Below, in pieces: positions 55,169 through 64,000 of a stretch of DNA of 64,000 nucleotides (positions are counted from its first letter, which is position 1; every line of letters begins with the position of its first letter). The notes beneath the pieces were generated by a model. It made no database searches, was not told the origin of the DNA, and saw only the letters and a list, made by a program, of their open reading frames with translations. Source of the stretch: Sphingomonadales bacterium (GTDB taxonomy: Bacteria > Bacteroidota > Bacteroidia > Flavobacteriales_D > Crocinitomicaceae); assembly GCA_016872115.1 (NCBI GenBank), contig VHBC01000009.1:1-64000 (forward strand), written 5' to 3'. Both the position numbers and the translations under genes were made by a program.

Positions 55169-56308
55169 TTATTGCTCGGAAAAACTATTGTATTTTTTTT
55201 CGTAGAATGCAATCCATTCTTGGTCGTATTCGAACCATTTTTCAGCTTTTTTTAGCATTGGTCTGACATTAACCGTGCTGTTGTCTCTTTTAATGAGCGC
55301 TTGCGCACTCAAGATAAGACCTACTCTTAAGGCGTCCTTGTCGGCTTGGGTCCAAGACTCAAATTCTTTGTCTGTAAGATTGAGTAGGGCAGGAATTTCG
55401 GTCTTCCAAATAAGGTTGGCTGTTTTGGCATCGCGGTTGTTGTAACGAACGGCGGCTGAAATCAATTGAATGCCCATTGGGTTGCGTGTGATGGTGCTGT
55501 ATGACTCACAAGCATCTAAGATTTCCGCGAGTGTTTCGGCTGTTTTATCCTTGCTTTCATTGCTGTACACCACGGGATAGCCATCTTCTTCATCGAGGAC
55601 GTAACGCACGCCGTTGTTGAGTAATTCTAATTGAAAACCATTCAGCCACATTTTGTGAATAGGCATTTTAAATACGCCGTTTTCATCGCGCTCGATTGCT
55701 GTGGCACAAGCGGTAATTGCCTCCTCGAATGGATCTTTGATCATCGGGTCTTTGAGGTCTTTGCGATAAACACCATAAAGGCCTTTGGCGAGGAATATAT
55801 AAGGTGTTGGATCGTTGGCGTATTTTTCTTTGACTGTGTAGTCTCCAGAGCGCTTTACAAGCTTGATAAAGTTAGAATCTGCGTGCAACTGAGTAAGTTC
55901 ATCAAGGTTATTGGTTACGGTAATGAAATTATCGTTGTCTACGGAAAGGTCAAATTCTTCTTCCTCAATTTCACCATTTTTTAGTGTCTTTTTAACTGCA
56001 TAAGTAACATTTAAGGATACTGAATAATTACCAACTCGTTTGAAACTCAACTCGATGATATCGCTTTTTTCGTCACCTTTTACAAATTCCCAATCTTTAC
56101 CTTTGACTCCAGAAATGACCCATTCTGTGCCCACTTTTTTGGTGCCTGCTGGCGTAAAAACACTACGTAATTCAACAGAAGTATTCCCGCCCTTTTCATC
56201 GTCAAGGGTAATTACGCGCTTGGATTCGCGCATTTCTAGGTTGGGCTTTTGACCAAAAAGTTGTAAGCTGATTGCCAAGCTAAAAAGGGTAAGAAGGGCA
56301 AATTTCAT
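55169..56308 (-). CDS. Exported protein of unknown function
   Basis: A 379-residue protein with signal peptide MKFALLTLFSLAISLQLFGQ. Residues 25-125 look like a beta-sandwich (for example IIELSFKRVGNYSVSLNV), perhaps PKD-like. Residues 150-370 are largely helical and start with YIFLAKGLYGVYRKDLKD, which could be the start of a TPR-like array. I recognise no family. It lies 55 nt after the mutase large-subunit gene and 3 nt before the FtsB-like gene, hinting at an envelope role. Confidence 0.75.
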   Translation of the reverse strand: MKFALLTLFSLAISLQLFGQKPNLEMRESKRVITLDDEKGGNTSVELRSVFTPAGTKKVGTEWVISGVKGKDWEFVKGDEKSDIIELSFKRVGNYSVSLNVTYAVKKTLKNGEIEEEEFDLSVDNDNFITVTNNLDELTQLHADSNFIKLVKRSGDYTVKEKYANDPTPYIFLAKGLYGVYRKDLKDPMIKDPFEEAITACATAIERDENGVFKMPIHKMWLNGFQLELLNNGVRYVLDEEDGYPVVYSNESKDKTAETLAEILDACESYSTITRNPMGIQLISAAVRYNNRDAKTANLIWKTEIPALLNLTDKEFESWTQADKDALRVGLILSAQALIKRDNSTVNVRPMLKKAEKWFEYDQEWIAFYEKKYNSFSEQ

Positions 56309-56363
56309 AATTGTGGTTTTGACTGTTCTAAATAAAACGAATTCTCTTCGAAATTAATAAAAT

Positions 56364-58418
56364 TTATTGATGGCTCTTGATCAATAGTTGTAAGATTTCT
56401 TGGGCGGCCAATGCAATCTTTGTGCCAGGACCATAAATACCAAAAACACCAGCTTCAAATAAGTAGTTATAGTCTTGTTGCGGAATGACACCTCCTGCTA
56501 CCACCATGATATCTGAACGACCTGCTTTTTCTAGTGCTTCAATCACTGCAGGTACAAGTGTTTTGTGACCAGCTGCCAAGGAGGAAACACCGACAATATG
56601 CACGTCATTTTCGATAGCTTGTTTGGCTGCTTCTTCTGGGGTTTGAAAGAGGGGTCCGATATCTACATCGAAACCGATATCGGCAAAGGAGCTAGCGATA
56701 ACTTTGGCGCCACGGTCATGCCCATCTTGCCCCATTTTGGCAATCAAGATACGTGGTCTTCTGCCTTCGAGTTGCATAAATTCCTCTAGCAACAATTTGG
56801 CTCTTGAAAAATCTGGATCATTCATAATTTCTTTGGCATATACACCACTAATACTACGGATTTTGGCTTGATATCTTCCGAACTCGGATTCAAGTGCACT
56901 TGAAATTTCACCAAGTGTGCAACGGGCTTTGGCGCAGCGCACTGCAATTTCGAGTAAATTTTCATCGCTCTTTACCGCACTACTTAATTCTGAGAGTAGG
57001 CCTTGAACTTCTTGCTCATTACGCTTCGATTTAAGTAGATTTAGGCGCTCGATTTGTGCGTTGCGCACCTCAGTATTGTCCACCTCTCTTATTTCGATAT
57101 TGCTCTCCTCGGCCGTTTGATAGCGGTTAACCCCAACAATGGTGTCATGACCAGCATCTATCCTTGCTTGTTTTTTAGCGGCAGCCTCTTCGATGCGCAT
57201 TTTTGGCAAGCCAGTTTCTATCGCTTTGGCCATTCCGCCCAATTGTTCTATTTCTGTGATGAGCTCCCAAGCTTCTTCAATGAGTTCTTGGGTTCTTCTT
57301 TCCAAGGTAGCGCTACCTGCATATGGATCAATAAAACGCGTGATTCCTGTTTCTTTTTGAAGGTAAATTTGTGTATTCCGTGCAATTCTTGCAGAGAAAT
57401 CCGTAGGTAAAGCAATGGCTTCGTCTAGTGCATTTGTGTGTAAGGATTGCGTACCGCCGAGAGCAGCCGAAAGCGCCTCCAGACAAGTTCGGGCTACATT
57501 ATTAAACGGATCTTGTTCTGTTAAGGACCAACCCGATGTCTGACAATGGGTGCGCAAGGCGAGTGATTTATCTGATTTTGGATTGAAGTCCTTGACAAGT
57601 TTGGCCCATAACACTCGGCCAGCTCTGAGTTTGGCCACTTCAGTAAAATGATCCATGCCTATTGCCCAGAAAAAACTTAAGCGGGGTGCAAATTGATCGA
57701 TTTCTAAACCTGCATTGAGGCCTGTTCGAATGTATTCAAGACCGTCTGCAAGCGTATATGCCAATTCAATTGCTGCCGTGGCTCCAGCTTCGTGCATATG
57801 ATATCCGGAAATCGAAATTGAATTGAATTTGGGCATATGAGCCGATGTATATGCAAAAATATCCGCAATGATGCGCATGGACGGCCCAGGGGGATAAATA
57901 TAAGTATTGCGTACCATGAACTCTTTGAGAATGTCATTTTGAATGGTGCCGCTCAATTGTTCGGTAGGCACGCCTTGTTCGTTGGCACTCGCAATATAAA
58001 ACGCCATGATGGGTAAAACAGCACCGTTCATGGTCATCGAGACGGACATTTGATCGAGTGGAATTTGATCAAAAAGAATGTTCATGTCTTCAATGGAATC
58101 AATTGCGACACCGGCCTTACCTACATCTCCTAAAACGCGTTCATGATCTGAATCGTAACCGCGGTGAGTGGCTAAATCAAAAGCAACACTGAGACCTTTT
58201 TGTCCGGCGGCTAGATTTCTTCGATAAAAGGCATTGGAGGCTTCTGCAGTTGAAAAACCTGCATATTGCCGTATGGTCCAAGGTTTTACTAAATACATAG
58301 ACGCATACGGACCGCCTAAAAAAGGAGCAAGTCCTGAACGGTATTCAATAGTAGATTTTGGAATCCGTAAAGCGGACCAATCTAATTCATGGTAAGGTTG
58401 GAGAACGCTTTTAGTCAT
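56364..58418 (-). CDS. scpA: Methylmalonyl-CoA mutase large subunit
   Basis: A 684-residue B12-dependent mutase that converts methylmalonyl-CoA and succinyl-CoA. The TIM-barrel substrate domain begins with TVEYRSG-like sequence ([12 protein letters not shown]) and includes [19 protein letters not shown]. The C-terminal cobalamin-binding domain has [13 protein letters not shown], with the histidine that binds cobalt, and [12 protein letters not shown]. The frame opens at 58499 but the ATG at 58418 gives the normal start (MTKSVLQPY). It overlaps the small-subunit gene by 8 nt. Confidence 0.95.
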   Translation of the reverse strand: MTKSVLQPYHELDWSALRIPKSTIEYRSGLAPFLGGPYASMYLVKPWTIRQYAGFSTAEASNAFYRRNLAAGQKGLSVAFDLATHRGYDSDHERVLGDVGKAGVAIDSIEDMNILFDQIPLDQMSVSMTMNGAVLPIMAFYIASANEQGVPTEQLSGTIQNDILKEFMVRNTYIYPPGPSMRIIADIFAYTSAHMPKFNSISISGYHMHEAGATAAIELAYTLADGLEYIRTGLNAGLEIDQFAPRLSFFWAIGMDHFTEVAKLRAGRVLWAKLVKDFNPKSDKSLALRTHCQTSGWSLTEQDPFNNVARTCLEALSAALGGTQSLHTNALDEAIALPTDFSARIARNTQIYLQKETGITRFIDPYAGSATLERRTQELIEEAWELITEIEQLGGMAKAIETGLPKMRIEEAAAKKQARIDAGHDTIVGVNRYQTAEESNIEIREVDNTEVRNAQIERLNLLKSKRNEQEVQGLLSELSSAVKSDENLLEIAVRCAKARCTLGEISSALESEFGRYQAKIRSISGVYAKEIMNDPDFSRAKLLLEEFMQLEGRRPRILIAKMGQDGHDRGAKVIASSFADIGFDVDIGPLFQTPEEAAKQAIENDVHIVGVSSLAAGHKTLVPAVIEALEKAGRSDIMVVAGGVIPQQDYNYLFEAGVFGIYGPGTKIALAAQEILQLLIKSHQ

Positions 58419-59616
58419 TCGAGGAGATTTTTTCGAAAATAATATATGGAAAACCGTATGCTTCAGGAATTTGACCCCAAGTGGCTTGTGGAGCAGCAAA
58501 CTCGTTCATGTAGCCGTTGATGCCAATTAAGGTGTCTTGACGTTGCGCAAAACGTTTTAAGCTCGTAGTACGTGCTTTTAAAATGTTATCTTGAATGCGT
58601 TGTGCAGCGGCTACTCGATTTGAATCGAGGTCGCAGAGTAAGTTCCAGCTTCTTTCAATGAGTAAGCTGCTCATTTTTTCAATGCTGTAGGCCCCACTCA
58701 ACGGTGCAGTCAAGGTGCCAAGGTGCGCTTCTTCTGCCAAAAGATTTCCAATATTGAGCGCCATGCGTCTGGAAAAATCACCGGAGCCCGTGGCGCTCAG
58801 TGCATCGTAAGGTTGAGTGCAAAGATAGTCGGTACCACCGAGCACCCCGCTTAAGCTTTCTGTAGAAAGTCTCAGTAAATTGGTATACGGATCAATAAGG
58901 CTTTTATTACTGAAACCAGTTTTGGAAATAATTTGTAAGTCTAATTTACAACCGTTCAATTGAGCAAGTTGGGCAACGAGCGTTCGAAAAGCCATTAACT
59001 TGGCAATTTCAAGTAAGAATTCAGATCCCACACCAAATTCAAAATAAATGGTTTGAGACAATGGCTCATTTTGGAGTTGTTGCTGAAGCTCGAAAAGTCC
59101 AACAGCTAATTGCGTAATACAATTGGCGCCTACTTGTTGTAAGTCAAAAGTGCTGTGATAATTTTGATGATCGCCATATGCGAACAAAGGCCTAACGTGC
59201 GCTACTGCTTGGGGATCAGCGGTTGCTTTGAAATGTTGAAAGGCGGCTTCGGTTCTAAAAACAATCAAACAAGATATGTAAGGTGTTTCTATTGCTTGGA
59301 GTAGGGTAGGCCAGTTTGTCGAATGATCGGTTTGGTCAATAAGAATTGCATCGGCACCTTGCATGAGTGCTTGTAAAAAATATTGATTGTTTTCTTTTTC
59401 ATTTGAAGCACTACCATACACGATCCGTTTCCAGTCGCTTGGCTGATCAATATTTGGTAATAAAGGCTCAGCATCTAGTGCTGTGAGTGAAAACTCCAGA
59501 TCTTCTGACTCATTCGAATAATTTAGTAAGTCTACATTTTCTTTGAGCTCCTTATGTAATTGGCGCTGCCAATCTTCAATAGAGTGTGGCGAAAATGGAA
59601 TGGTTACTTGCGTCAT
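58411..59616 (-). CDS. mutA: Methylmalonyl-CoA mutase small subunit, short form
   Basis: A 401-residue partner subunit with the same TIM-barrel fold as the large subunit but no cobalamin-binding histidine motif. Visible family features are [24 protein letters not shown] and [19 protein letters not shown] (spread over about 270-345). It ends soon after the barrel, while many homologues keep an additional degenerate B12 domain (450-640 residues). It supports the large subunit structurally and does not itself catalyse. The ATG at 59616 is preferred over an upstream frame opening at 59634. Confidence 0.9.
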   Translation of the reverse strand: MTQVTIPFSPHSIEDWQRQLHKELKENVDLLNYSNESEDLEFSLTALDAEPLLPNIDQPSDWKRIVYGSASNEKENNQYFLQALMQGADAILIDQTDHSTNWPTLLQAIETPYISCLIVFRTEAAFQHFKATADPQAVAHVRPLFAYGDHQNYHSTFDLQQVGANCITQLAVGLFELQQQLQNEPLSQTIYFEFGVGSEFLLEIAKLMAFRTLVAQLAQLNGCKLDLQIISKTGFSNKSLIDPYTNLLRLSTESLSGVLGGTDYLCTQPYDALSATGSGDFSRRMALNIGNLLAEEAHLGTLTAPLSGAYSIEKMSSLLIERSWNLLCDLDSNRVAAAQRIQDNILKARTTSLKRFAQRQDTLIGINGYMNEFAAPQATWGQIPEAYGFPYIIFEKISSND

Positions 59617-59631
59617 AAAAATTGCTGTCCT

Positions 59632-59639
59632 CAAATATA
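59632..59639 (-). promoter_or_regulatory. Candidate -7 box for the mutA unit
   Basis: The minus strand reads TATATTTG, matching TAnnTTTG, 15 nt before the ATG. No -33 element at normal spacing. Confidence 0.42.
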
Positions 59640-59693
59640 CTGAATCCTTTGTTTATTGCAGTATTTACGTAGCATGAACTCATAAGCGTCAGC

Positions 59694-59701
59694 TAATTTT
59701 G
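59694..59701 (+). promoter_or_regulatory. -7-like box abutting the gene at 59706
   Basis: TAATTTTG matches TAnnTTTG and the ATG follows after 4 nt. No -33 element is seen. It belongs to the set of possible leaderless starts. Confidence 0.38.
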
Positions 59702-59705
59702 ATTC

Positions 59706-60479
59706 ATGATTTCACGCCTATTCTATGTTTTCATCACAATCATTTTTACCCAACCCTTTTGCGCTCAATCCATTTGGTCCACCTCAAAATTAGGATCCTC
59801 ATTTGGTTTGTTGGCGCTCGATCAAAATCAGCAAAGTATCAATCCAGCTGCTTTCGCTGTCCAACAACCCAAGTCAATTACCTTTCAACTTGATTTTCCC
59901 GTAGCGCTTTCCGATGTAATGTCCATGCAGTTTCAGGCCAACTATAAATGGCAAAAAAGCTATATTTTTCATGAATTACGCGGTGTTTTTCATTCCGCCC
60001 AAACCCGCTATCATTTGACCAATGCTTTTGCACTTCCGCTCAGTGCACAACTTCAATTCGGAATTGCGCTTGAAGGTCGTCTTTTCATTCAGCCCAACTA
60101 TTATGGAAATTTCTTTAAGCTTAGTTCTAGGATGGGCTTATCCTATCAATTCAATCCGCAACATTATTTGTCTGTAGTGCTTGAGGACATCGCTAAGTCG
60201 CAAATTCAAACCCTCCGTTTAGAACATTTGTGGTGCATTAGCAAGCAGCTACAATTTGCACAAGGCTTAGGTTGGAATGCTGCACAGCGGCCTGTCATAT
60301 ATCTTAGTTTGGTTCAATACTTTGGTGCCTATCGGATTCATTTTGCAGTGAATTTACCAACGAATCATCTTCAATTAGGTTATACACATCGCCTAACAAA
60401 AAATTGGAACTATCAACTAACGCAATCATGGCAAGTTGGTATTGGTTATTTAATTCAACTCAATTTCACGCGAAAATGA
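59706..60479 (+). CDS. Outer-membrane protein, PorQ/PorP-like
   Basis: A 257-residue protein with signal peptide (about 1-20, FTQPFCAQS). After it come the motif SINPAAFAV, as in PorP/SprF and PorQ-type barrels that begin with NPA near the N-terminus, and many amphipathic strands up to QVGIGYLIQLNF. An outer-membrane barrel is likely; the family call is weak. It overlaps the next gene by 4 nt, so the two products may act together in the envelope. Confidence 0.66.
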   Translation: MISRLFYVFITIIFTQPFCAQSIWSTSKLGSSFGLLALDQNQQSINPAAFAVQQPKSITFQLDFPVALSDVMSMQFQANYKWQKSYIFHELRGVFHSAQTRYHLTNAFALPLSAQLQFGIALEGRLFIQPNYYGNFFKLSSRMGLSYQFNPQHYLSVVLEDIAKSQIQTLRLEHLWCISKQLQFAQGLGWNAAQRPVIYLSLVQYFGAYRIHFAVNLPTNHLQLGYTHRLTKNWNYQLTQSWQVGIGYLIQLNFTRK

Positions 60480-62383
60480 GTCGTTGCCTTTGTTTAATTA
60501 TTTTTTTGAATGCAAGTATTGCGTTTGCTCAATTGACGCCACAACAATGTATCATTGAAAACAATCAAATTGTATTGGCCCCTCAGGAGCTTGAAGTTCT
60601 ATATTCCTATGGACTCATAGATAGTTTAGAAATGCAACAATTAAAAGTTTTCTATTTTGCCGGTGGCCAAATTTTTAATTTATATCAATTGCAAGGCTTG
60701 CTCAGCAAAACAGACCCCGTCAAACTACAAGCGCTTTTGCCTTTTTTATTGTTACCGGCTCCTAAATTAAGTACAGCGCTTGCACATTTTGATGTCTCAA
60801 CCCTGCAATTCAAAGCCGAATTAAGGGTCTTGCCCCCAAGTTTTCAAAACCAGCAACAGCACTGGTCGGTTTCTCAAGACACCAATTATTTGGGCTCGCC
60901 TTTCTCCTGCGATTGGCGCTGTCAATTGTCCGTATCCAACTGGCGCTTTGGAAGTCATATTGCCAAAGATGCCGGTGAGCCTTTTTGGCACCAAGGTAAA
61001 AATGGGGGTTTTGATTTTCTAAGCGCTTTTGCAGCTTGGAAAAACCCTAATAACCTTCGGGTCTTGAGTAAAATGCTATTGGGTTCTTACCAATTACAAT
61101 GGGGGCAAGGTCTGCAGTTATGGACCTCCCGAGGTTTGGGCAAAAGTATAGATTTACTTCAATTGGTAAGGAATCCACAAGGTTTACAGCCTTATCAGAG
61201 CAATGACGAACAGCGCTTTTTGCAAGGGGCTGCCATACAACTTCATAAAGCGCCATATGAATTGTTGCTTTTCGGATCTTATAAATTCACTGACGCCAAA
61301 TCGCCAATTGATTCAAATCAAGTAGAGTTTAACTTTTCTTATACCTCAGGTTATCATCGCACGGCTATGGAAATTGCCCGCCGTCGCTTGCTTCAAGAAC
61401 AGCTCCTTGGAATAGCATTCAGCAAAAGCGGTTCGGTGTTTCGGTCTGGAATCATGTTGCTCTATCAACAGGCCCGGCTGCGTTTATCAATAGCCGATAC
61501 CTTAGACAGCGCTTTTCAAATGATGTCCGCTCAGCTTTTAAGTACAGGCCTTTATGCGCGCGGAACTTGGCGGCAATTCTATTTTTATGGAGAGGCAGTG
61601 CTATGTAGTCATCAGCAATTTAACTTAAAGCAACAGAGTGCAATAAACTTGGCGCTGGTTTATTTTTGTGACCCAAAAATTGAAATTGGGATACACCTTA
61701 GAAACTACGGATCAAGCTATAAAGCATTCTATGCCAATCCAATTGGTAATAGTAGTTTGGGCGTCAATGAGCGCGGACTCATCATGCAGTATAAATGCCA
61801 ACTACGGCGCTATACAGTTTTGAGGTTGTTAAGTGAATGGACTACACAGCCATTTATCAATTATAACTCTAAATTCCCTGTTACCAAACACGAAATCCGT
61901 TTGCAATACGCGCACCAATCTAGTCGTAAAAATAGCTTTGATTGTCAGGTGGCCCGACGATCCTTAAACGCTTTGTCGTCTATTTGGCAAGCGCAATTCA
62001 ACCTTACACTTCTGCCATTGAAAGGCCAAGAATTGGATTTAACAGCGCAACTAAATTTCAATGATATAGCCAAAGAGGTGTCGCTAATGATGGCATTGGG
62101 TTGGCGCTATTCTCCCATGAACAAAGCCCTTCGCTGGGAATTAAAGTACGGTTTGTATCAAAATAACTTGAACGGGTCAACAATGCTGACGCATTTTTAT
62201 TTACTTGGAGTGGGTTCCCAAACATTTGCTTTAAATGGTGTTGGTGCCTTTGCATTGGCAGCCTTACGTTGGACTATAAATACCCATTGGCAAGTGCAGT
62301 TACATGGTATTTACAGCACAACATACACTATACCGAATAGGCAAAAGATTCAAATTGGTGCATTATTTCGCTATCAATTTTAA
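60476..62383 (+). CDS. Helix-hairpin-helix plus beta-barrel envelope protein
   Basis: A 635-residue protein with signal peptide MSRCLCLIIFLNASIAFAQ. Residues 25-95 resemble ComEA-like helix-hairpin-helix pairs (FYFAGGQIFNLYQLQGL). The rest is a long series of amphipathic strands, with the family motif SYQLQWGQGLQLWTSRGLGKS and QSNDEQRFLQGAAI, ending in LFRYQF. The combination matches a Bacteroidota family annotated only as helix-hairpin-helix domain protein. Its role is unknown; a DNA-related role at the outer membrane is possible. The frame opens at 60404, but the ATG at 60476 overlaps the upstream stop (ATGA) and begins the signal peptide. Confidence 0.8.
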   Translation: MSRCLCLIIFLNASIAFAQLTPQQCIIENNQIVLAPQELEVLYSYGLIDSLEMQQLKVFYFAGGQIFNLYQLQGLLSKTDPVKLQALLPFLLLPAPKLSTALAHFDVSTLQFKAELRVLPPSFQNQQQHWSVSQDTNYLGSPFSCDWRCQLSVSNWRFGSHIAKDAGEPFWHQGKNGGFDFLSAFAAWKNPNNLRVLSKMLLGSYQLQWGQGLQLWTSRGLGKSIDLLQLVRNPQGLQPYQSNDEQRFLQGAAIQLHKAPYELLLFGSYKFTDAKSPIDSNQVEFNFSYTSGYHRTAMEIARRRLLQEQLLGIAFSKSGSVFRSGIMLLYQQARLRLSIADTLDSAFQMMSAQLLSTGLYARGTWRQFYFYGEAVLCSHQQFNLKQQSAINLALVYFCDPKIEIGIHLRNYGSSYKAFYANPIGNSSLGVNERGLIMQYKCQLRRYTVLRLLSEWTTQPFINYNSKFPVTKHEIRLQYAHQSSRKNSFDCQVARRSLNALSSIWQAQFNLTLLPLKGQELDLTAQLNFNDIAKEVSLMMALGWRYSPMNKALRWELKYGLYQNNLNGSTMLTHFYLLGVGSQTFALNGVGAFALAALRWTINTHWQVQLHGIYSTTYTIPNRQKIQIGALFRYQF

Positions 62384-62481
62384 TTTTTTTTCAAAAAAAT
62401 GTACCAAAACAAAAAATGTTGCGTTATCCCGTAAAGAGGACTGCAAGCCTCTTATGCTAAACTCCTTAAAACCAAAAGACT

Positions 62482-63054
62482 ATGCCTCTCCAACTCTCCC
62501 TTCAGCAGCAGTCTTTTCTTCATGAAGAAGAAAAGACTCAAATTAAACGTGCCCAACAAGATCCACGTTTTTTTGCGCCGCTATACGAGCGCTACCACGA
62601 TGCTATTTTTCGTTACGTCTACCGAAGGGTAGACGAGGAAGAACAAGCGTATGATATTACGTCAAGCGTTTTTGTTAAGGCTCTTCAGGCTTTACACAAA
62701 TACGAATACCGCGGCTTGCCATTTTCCGCTTGGTTGTTTCGCATTGCCAAAAGCGAACTCTATCAGTCTTTTCGCGACCAAAAAGCAAAACGAACTGTAA
62801 GTATAGACAAGGTCGTGCTCAAGCAAGTTATTGAAGAGTGGACCGAAGACTATACCGAACATGATAAAGCTCGCCTTTTGTTGGCTTTAAAAGACCTCAA
62901 AGAACAACAACTCCAGCTTGTTGAAATGCGTTTTTTTGAGAAAAGGTCTTTCAAGGAAATTGGTGAAATCTGTGGTTTGTCTGAAAACAATGCCAAAGTC
63001 AAAACTTTTCGTGCGGTACTTAAACTCAAAGACATTTTCCATCAAAAAGAATAA
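62482..63054 (+). CDS. ECF-type RNA polymerase sigma factor
   Basis: A 190-residue sigma factor with only regions 2 and 4. Region 2 covers about residues 30-95 (FAPLYERYHDAIFRYVYRR, then LPFSAWLFRIAKSELYQ) and region 4 about 125-185, with the helix-turn-helix KEIGEICGLSENNAKVKTFRA. The DNA sequence it recognises is not known. The gene is followed 2 nt later by a 55-residue single-span protein, a possible anti-sigma factor. A hairpin AAGAGG-N8-CCTCTT lies at 62434-62453 in the leader. Confidence 0.93.
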   Translation: MPLQLSLQQQSFLHEEEKTQIKRAQQDPRFFAPLYERYHDAIFRYVYRRVDEEEQAYDITSSVFVKALQALHKYEYRGLPFSAWLFRIAKSELYQSFRDQKAKRTVSIDKVVLKQVIEEWTEDYTEHDKARLLLALKDLKEQQLQLVEMRFFEKRSFKEIGEICGLSENNAKVKTFRAVLKLKDIFHQKE

Positions 63055-63056
63055 AT

Positions 63057-63224
63057 ATGATACAAATTCTACTCGATCGCAAAGAGCCATCTGCTAAAGA
63101 AGTCCGCGCGCATCAAAATTTCGAAGAAATTTTAGCAGCACACCGTTACCAGCAGCAAGTCAATAACCCCTGGCGCTATTGGTTATATGCCACAATTGGT
63201 TGCTTTTTGCTCTTTCTTGTCTAG
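63057..63224 (+). CDS. 55-residue single-span membrane protein, candidate anti-sigma factor
   Basis: An ATG-started frame begins 2 nt after the sigma-factor stop. The product has about 40 polar, helical residues (LDRKEPSAKEVRAHQNFEEI, then LAAHRYQQQVNN) followed by one membrane span at residues 42-55 (WLYATIGCFLLFLV), so it ends in the membrane with its head in the cytoplasm. Tight spacing shows co-expression with the sigma factor. Anti-sigma factors often have this topology, but this one is far shorter than known ECF anti-sigma factors. The assignment is inference. Confidence 0.68.
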   Translation: MIQILLDRKEPSAKEVRAHQNFEEILAAHRYQQQVNNPWRYWLYATIGCFLLFLV

Positions 63225-63247
63225 ATCGCTGCACTTAAAATAGTTTG

Positions 63248-63255
63248 TACATTTG
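63248..63255 (+). promoter_or_regulatory. -7-like box abutting pyrD
   Basis: TACATTTG matches TAnnTTTG and ends 3 nt before the pyrD ATG at 63259. No -33 element is visible at normal spacing; transcription may also come from the sigma-factor unit. Confidence 0.36.
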
Positions 63256-63258
63256 TGT

Positions 63259-64000
63259 ATGTACAAGCTCATTCGCTCGATCCTCTTTTTATTTGATGCC
63301 GAAAAAGTGCATTATTTAGTAATGCGCCTGTTGCGTTTCATTCATTCGTTTGGTCTACTTCGCACGTTTTTTAGATCCATATATGTTGAATCTAACTCCA
63401 AATTACAAACTGAATTTCTTGGCCTAAAGTTTCCAAACCCAGTTGGTTTGGCAGCTGGCTTCGATAAAAATGCACAAAATATTGATGCGCTTGCAGACTG
63501 TGGTTTTGGCTTCATTGAAATTGGAACTGTTACGCCAAAAGCGCAGCCAGGTAACGATAAACCGCGCTTATTTAGGCTTAAAGCCGACGAGGCAATTTTA
63601 AACCGTATGGGTTTCAACAACGAGGGTATGGAAGCAGCTGTCAAAGCTTTGAAAAAGCGCAAAAACAAACACATCCTTATTGGCGGCAACATTGGCAAAA
63701 ATAAATGGACACCCAATGAGGAAGCCACTTCAGATTACCTCCAATGTTTCGAAGCGCTATTCGATTTTGTCGATTATTTTGTTGTCAATGTTTCCTCCCC
63801 AAATACGCCAAATTTAAGGGCATTACAAGAGAAAGAACCTCTGCAAGCACTTTTGCAAACTTTGCAAAATGCCAATAAAGCAAAGTCCAAACCTAAACCC
63901 ATCTTGCTCAAAATAGCACCTGATCTCAGCGAAACTCAAATTGATGAAATCATTGAAATTGTAGGCTTAACAAATATTTCCGGGCTCATCGTTGCCAACA
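63259..64000 (+). CDS. pyrD: Dihydroorotate dehydrogenase (quinone), 3' end beyond window
   Basis: The first 247 residues of a class-2 dihydroorotate dehydrogenase, which oxidises dihydroorotate to orotate in pyrimidine synthesis and passes electrons to membrane quinone. The N-terminal helices (about 1-40) that anchor class-2 enzymes to the membrane are present. The barrel then shows [38 protein letters not shown] and the catalytic serine region [13 protein letters not shown]. It continues past the window end. Confidence 0.96.
   Translation, partial: MYKLIRSILFLFDAEKVHYLVMRLLRFIHSFGLLRTFFRSIYVESNSKLQTEFLGLKFPNPVGLAAGFDKNAQNIDALADCGFGFIEIGTVTPKAQPGNDKPRLFRLKADEAILNRMGFNNEGMEAAVKALKKRKNKHILIGGNIGKNKWTPNEEATSDYLQCFEALFDFVDYFVVNVSSPNTPNLRALQEKEPLQALLQTLQNANKAKSKPKPILLKIAPDLSETQIDEIIEIVGLTNISGLIVAN

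Noticed and set aside
62434-62453. Hairpin AAGAGG-N8-CCTCTT as terminator of the helix-hairpin-helix gene
   Set aside because: It is not followed by T residues and lies just before the sigma gene; kept only as a note in that entry.
1-64000. Search for CRISPR arrays, phage, transposases, toxin-antitoxin or defence genes
   Set aside because: No repeat-spacer array and no protein with such motifs was found on either strand.

Overview
The window comes from a chromosome of an aerobic Bacteroidota species, most likely a member of the order Flavobacteriales (the order is inference). The phylum call rests on several things seen in the sequence: two proteins ending in type IX secretion (T9SS) sorting domains, several copies of the Bacteroidota -7 promoter box TAnnTTTG, gene starts without clear Shine-Dalgarno sequences, a short NuoG, and a flavobacterial-type DnaJ with two instead of four CxxCxGxG motifs. 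Almost all of it is ordinary core genome. I see no prophage, insertion sequence, integrase, CRISPR array or recognisable defence island.

Layout. 1-5260 (minus): gyrA, a TPR protein and a BatA-like vWA protein that runs off the left edge. 5434-8489 (plus): clpC and a small helical-repeat protein. 8501-10071 (minus): nitroreductase and TraB/GumN protein. 10216-15836 (plus): grpE, dnaJ, a CPBP protease, a NatAB-like ABC exporter and a Ppx/GppA phosphatase. 15848-20773 (minus): class-3 aldehyde dehydrogenase, a DevBCA/MacAB-like three-gene exporter and rluF. 20954-24219 (plus): VF530-type protein, DUF2721 protein, and a vWA protein paired with a MoxR/Mg-chelatase-like AAA+ ATPase. 24555-24631 (minus): tRNA-Arg(UCG). 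24715-29940 (plus): a large T9SS cargo protein with SprB-type repeats, a decayed gliding-type cell-surface gene and a small outer-membrane protein. 29996-33268 (minus): a four-gene membrane/SDR/CPBP/epimerase cluster. 33300-45837 (minus): the complete 14-gene nuoA-N operon for respiratory complex I. 45970-50666 (minus): an outer-membrane protein, a T9SS-secreted M1 aminopeptidase, a PH-like membrane protein and glyA. 50701-51474 (minus): an NlpC/P60 peptidase. 51523-54871 (plus): surE, a small membrane protein, lpxB and a SpoIID-like protein. 54881-59616 (minus): both methylmalonyl-CoA mutase subunits, an unknown exported protein and an FtsB/DivIC-like protein. 59706-62383 (plus): two envelope proteins, the second of the helix-hairpin-helix plus beta-barrel type. 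62482-64000 (plus): an ECF-type sigma factor, a 55-residue single-span protein and the start of pyrD.

How the genes work together: the core is respiration (complex I; DHODH feeding quinone), protein quality control (GrpE, DnaJ, ClpC), envelope building (LpxB, NlpC/P60, SpoIID, FtsB), one-carbon and propionate metabolism (GlyA, methylmalonyl-CoA mutase) and T9SS-dependent surface proteins.

The points most worth a second look are: (1) a perfect TTTG-N19-TAAATTTG promoter whose predicted start site falls on the grpE ATG, plus four other genes with a TAnnTTTG box only 3-6 nt before the ATG, suggesting leaderless mRNAs; (2) a tRNA-Arg in which the nearly invariant G19-C56 tertiary pair is replaced by U19-A56; (3) a surface-protein gene broken by one in-frame TGA and truncated at its 3' end; (4) a 55-residue membrane protein directly after the ECF sigma factor, a candidate minimal anti-sigma factor; and (5) a perfect 12-bp palindrome 2 nt before the start of the vWA/AAA+ pair.
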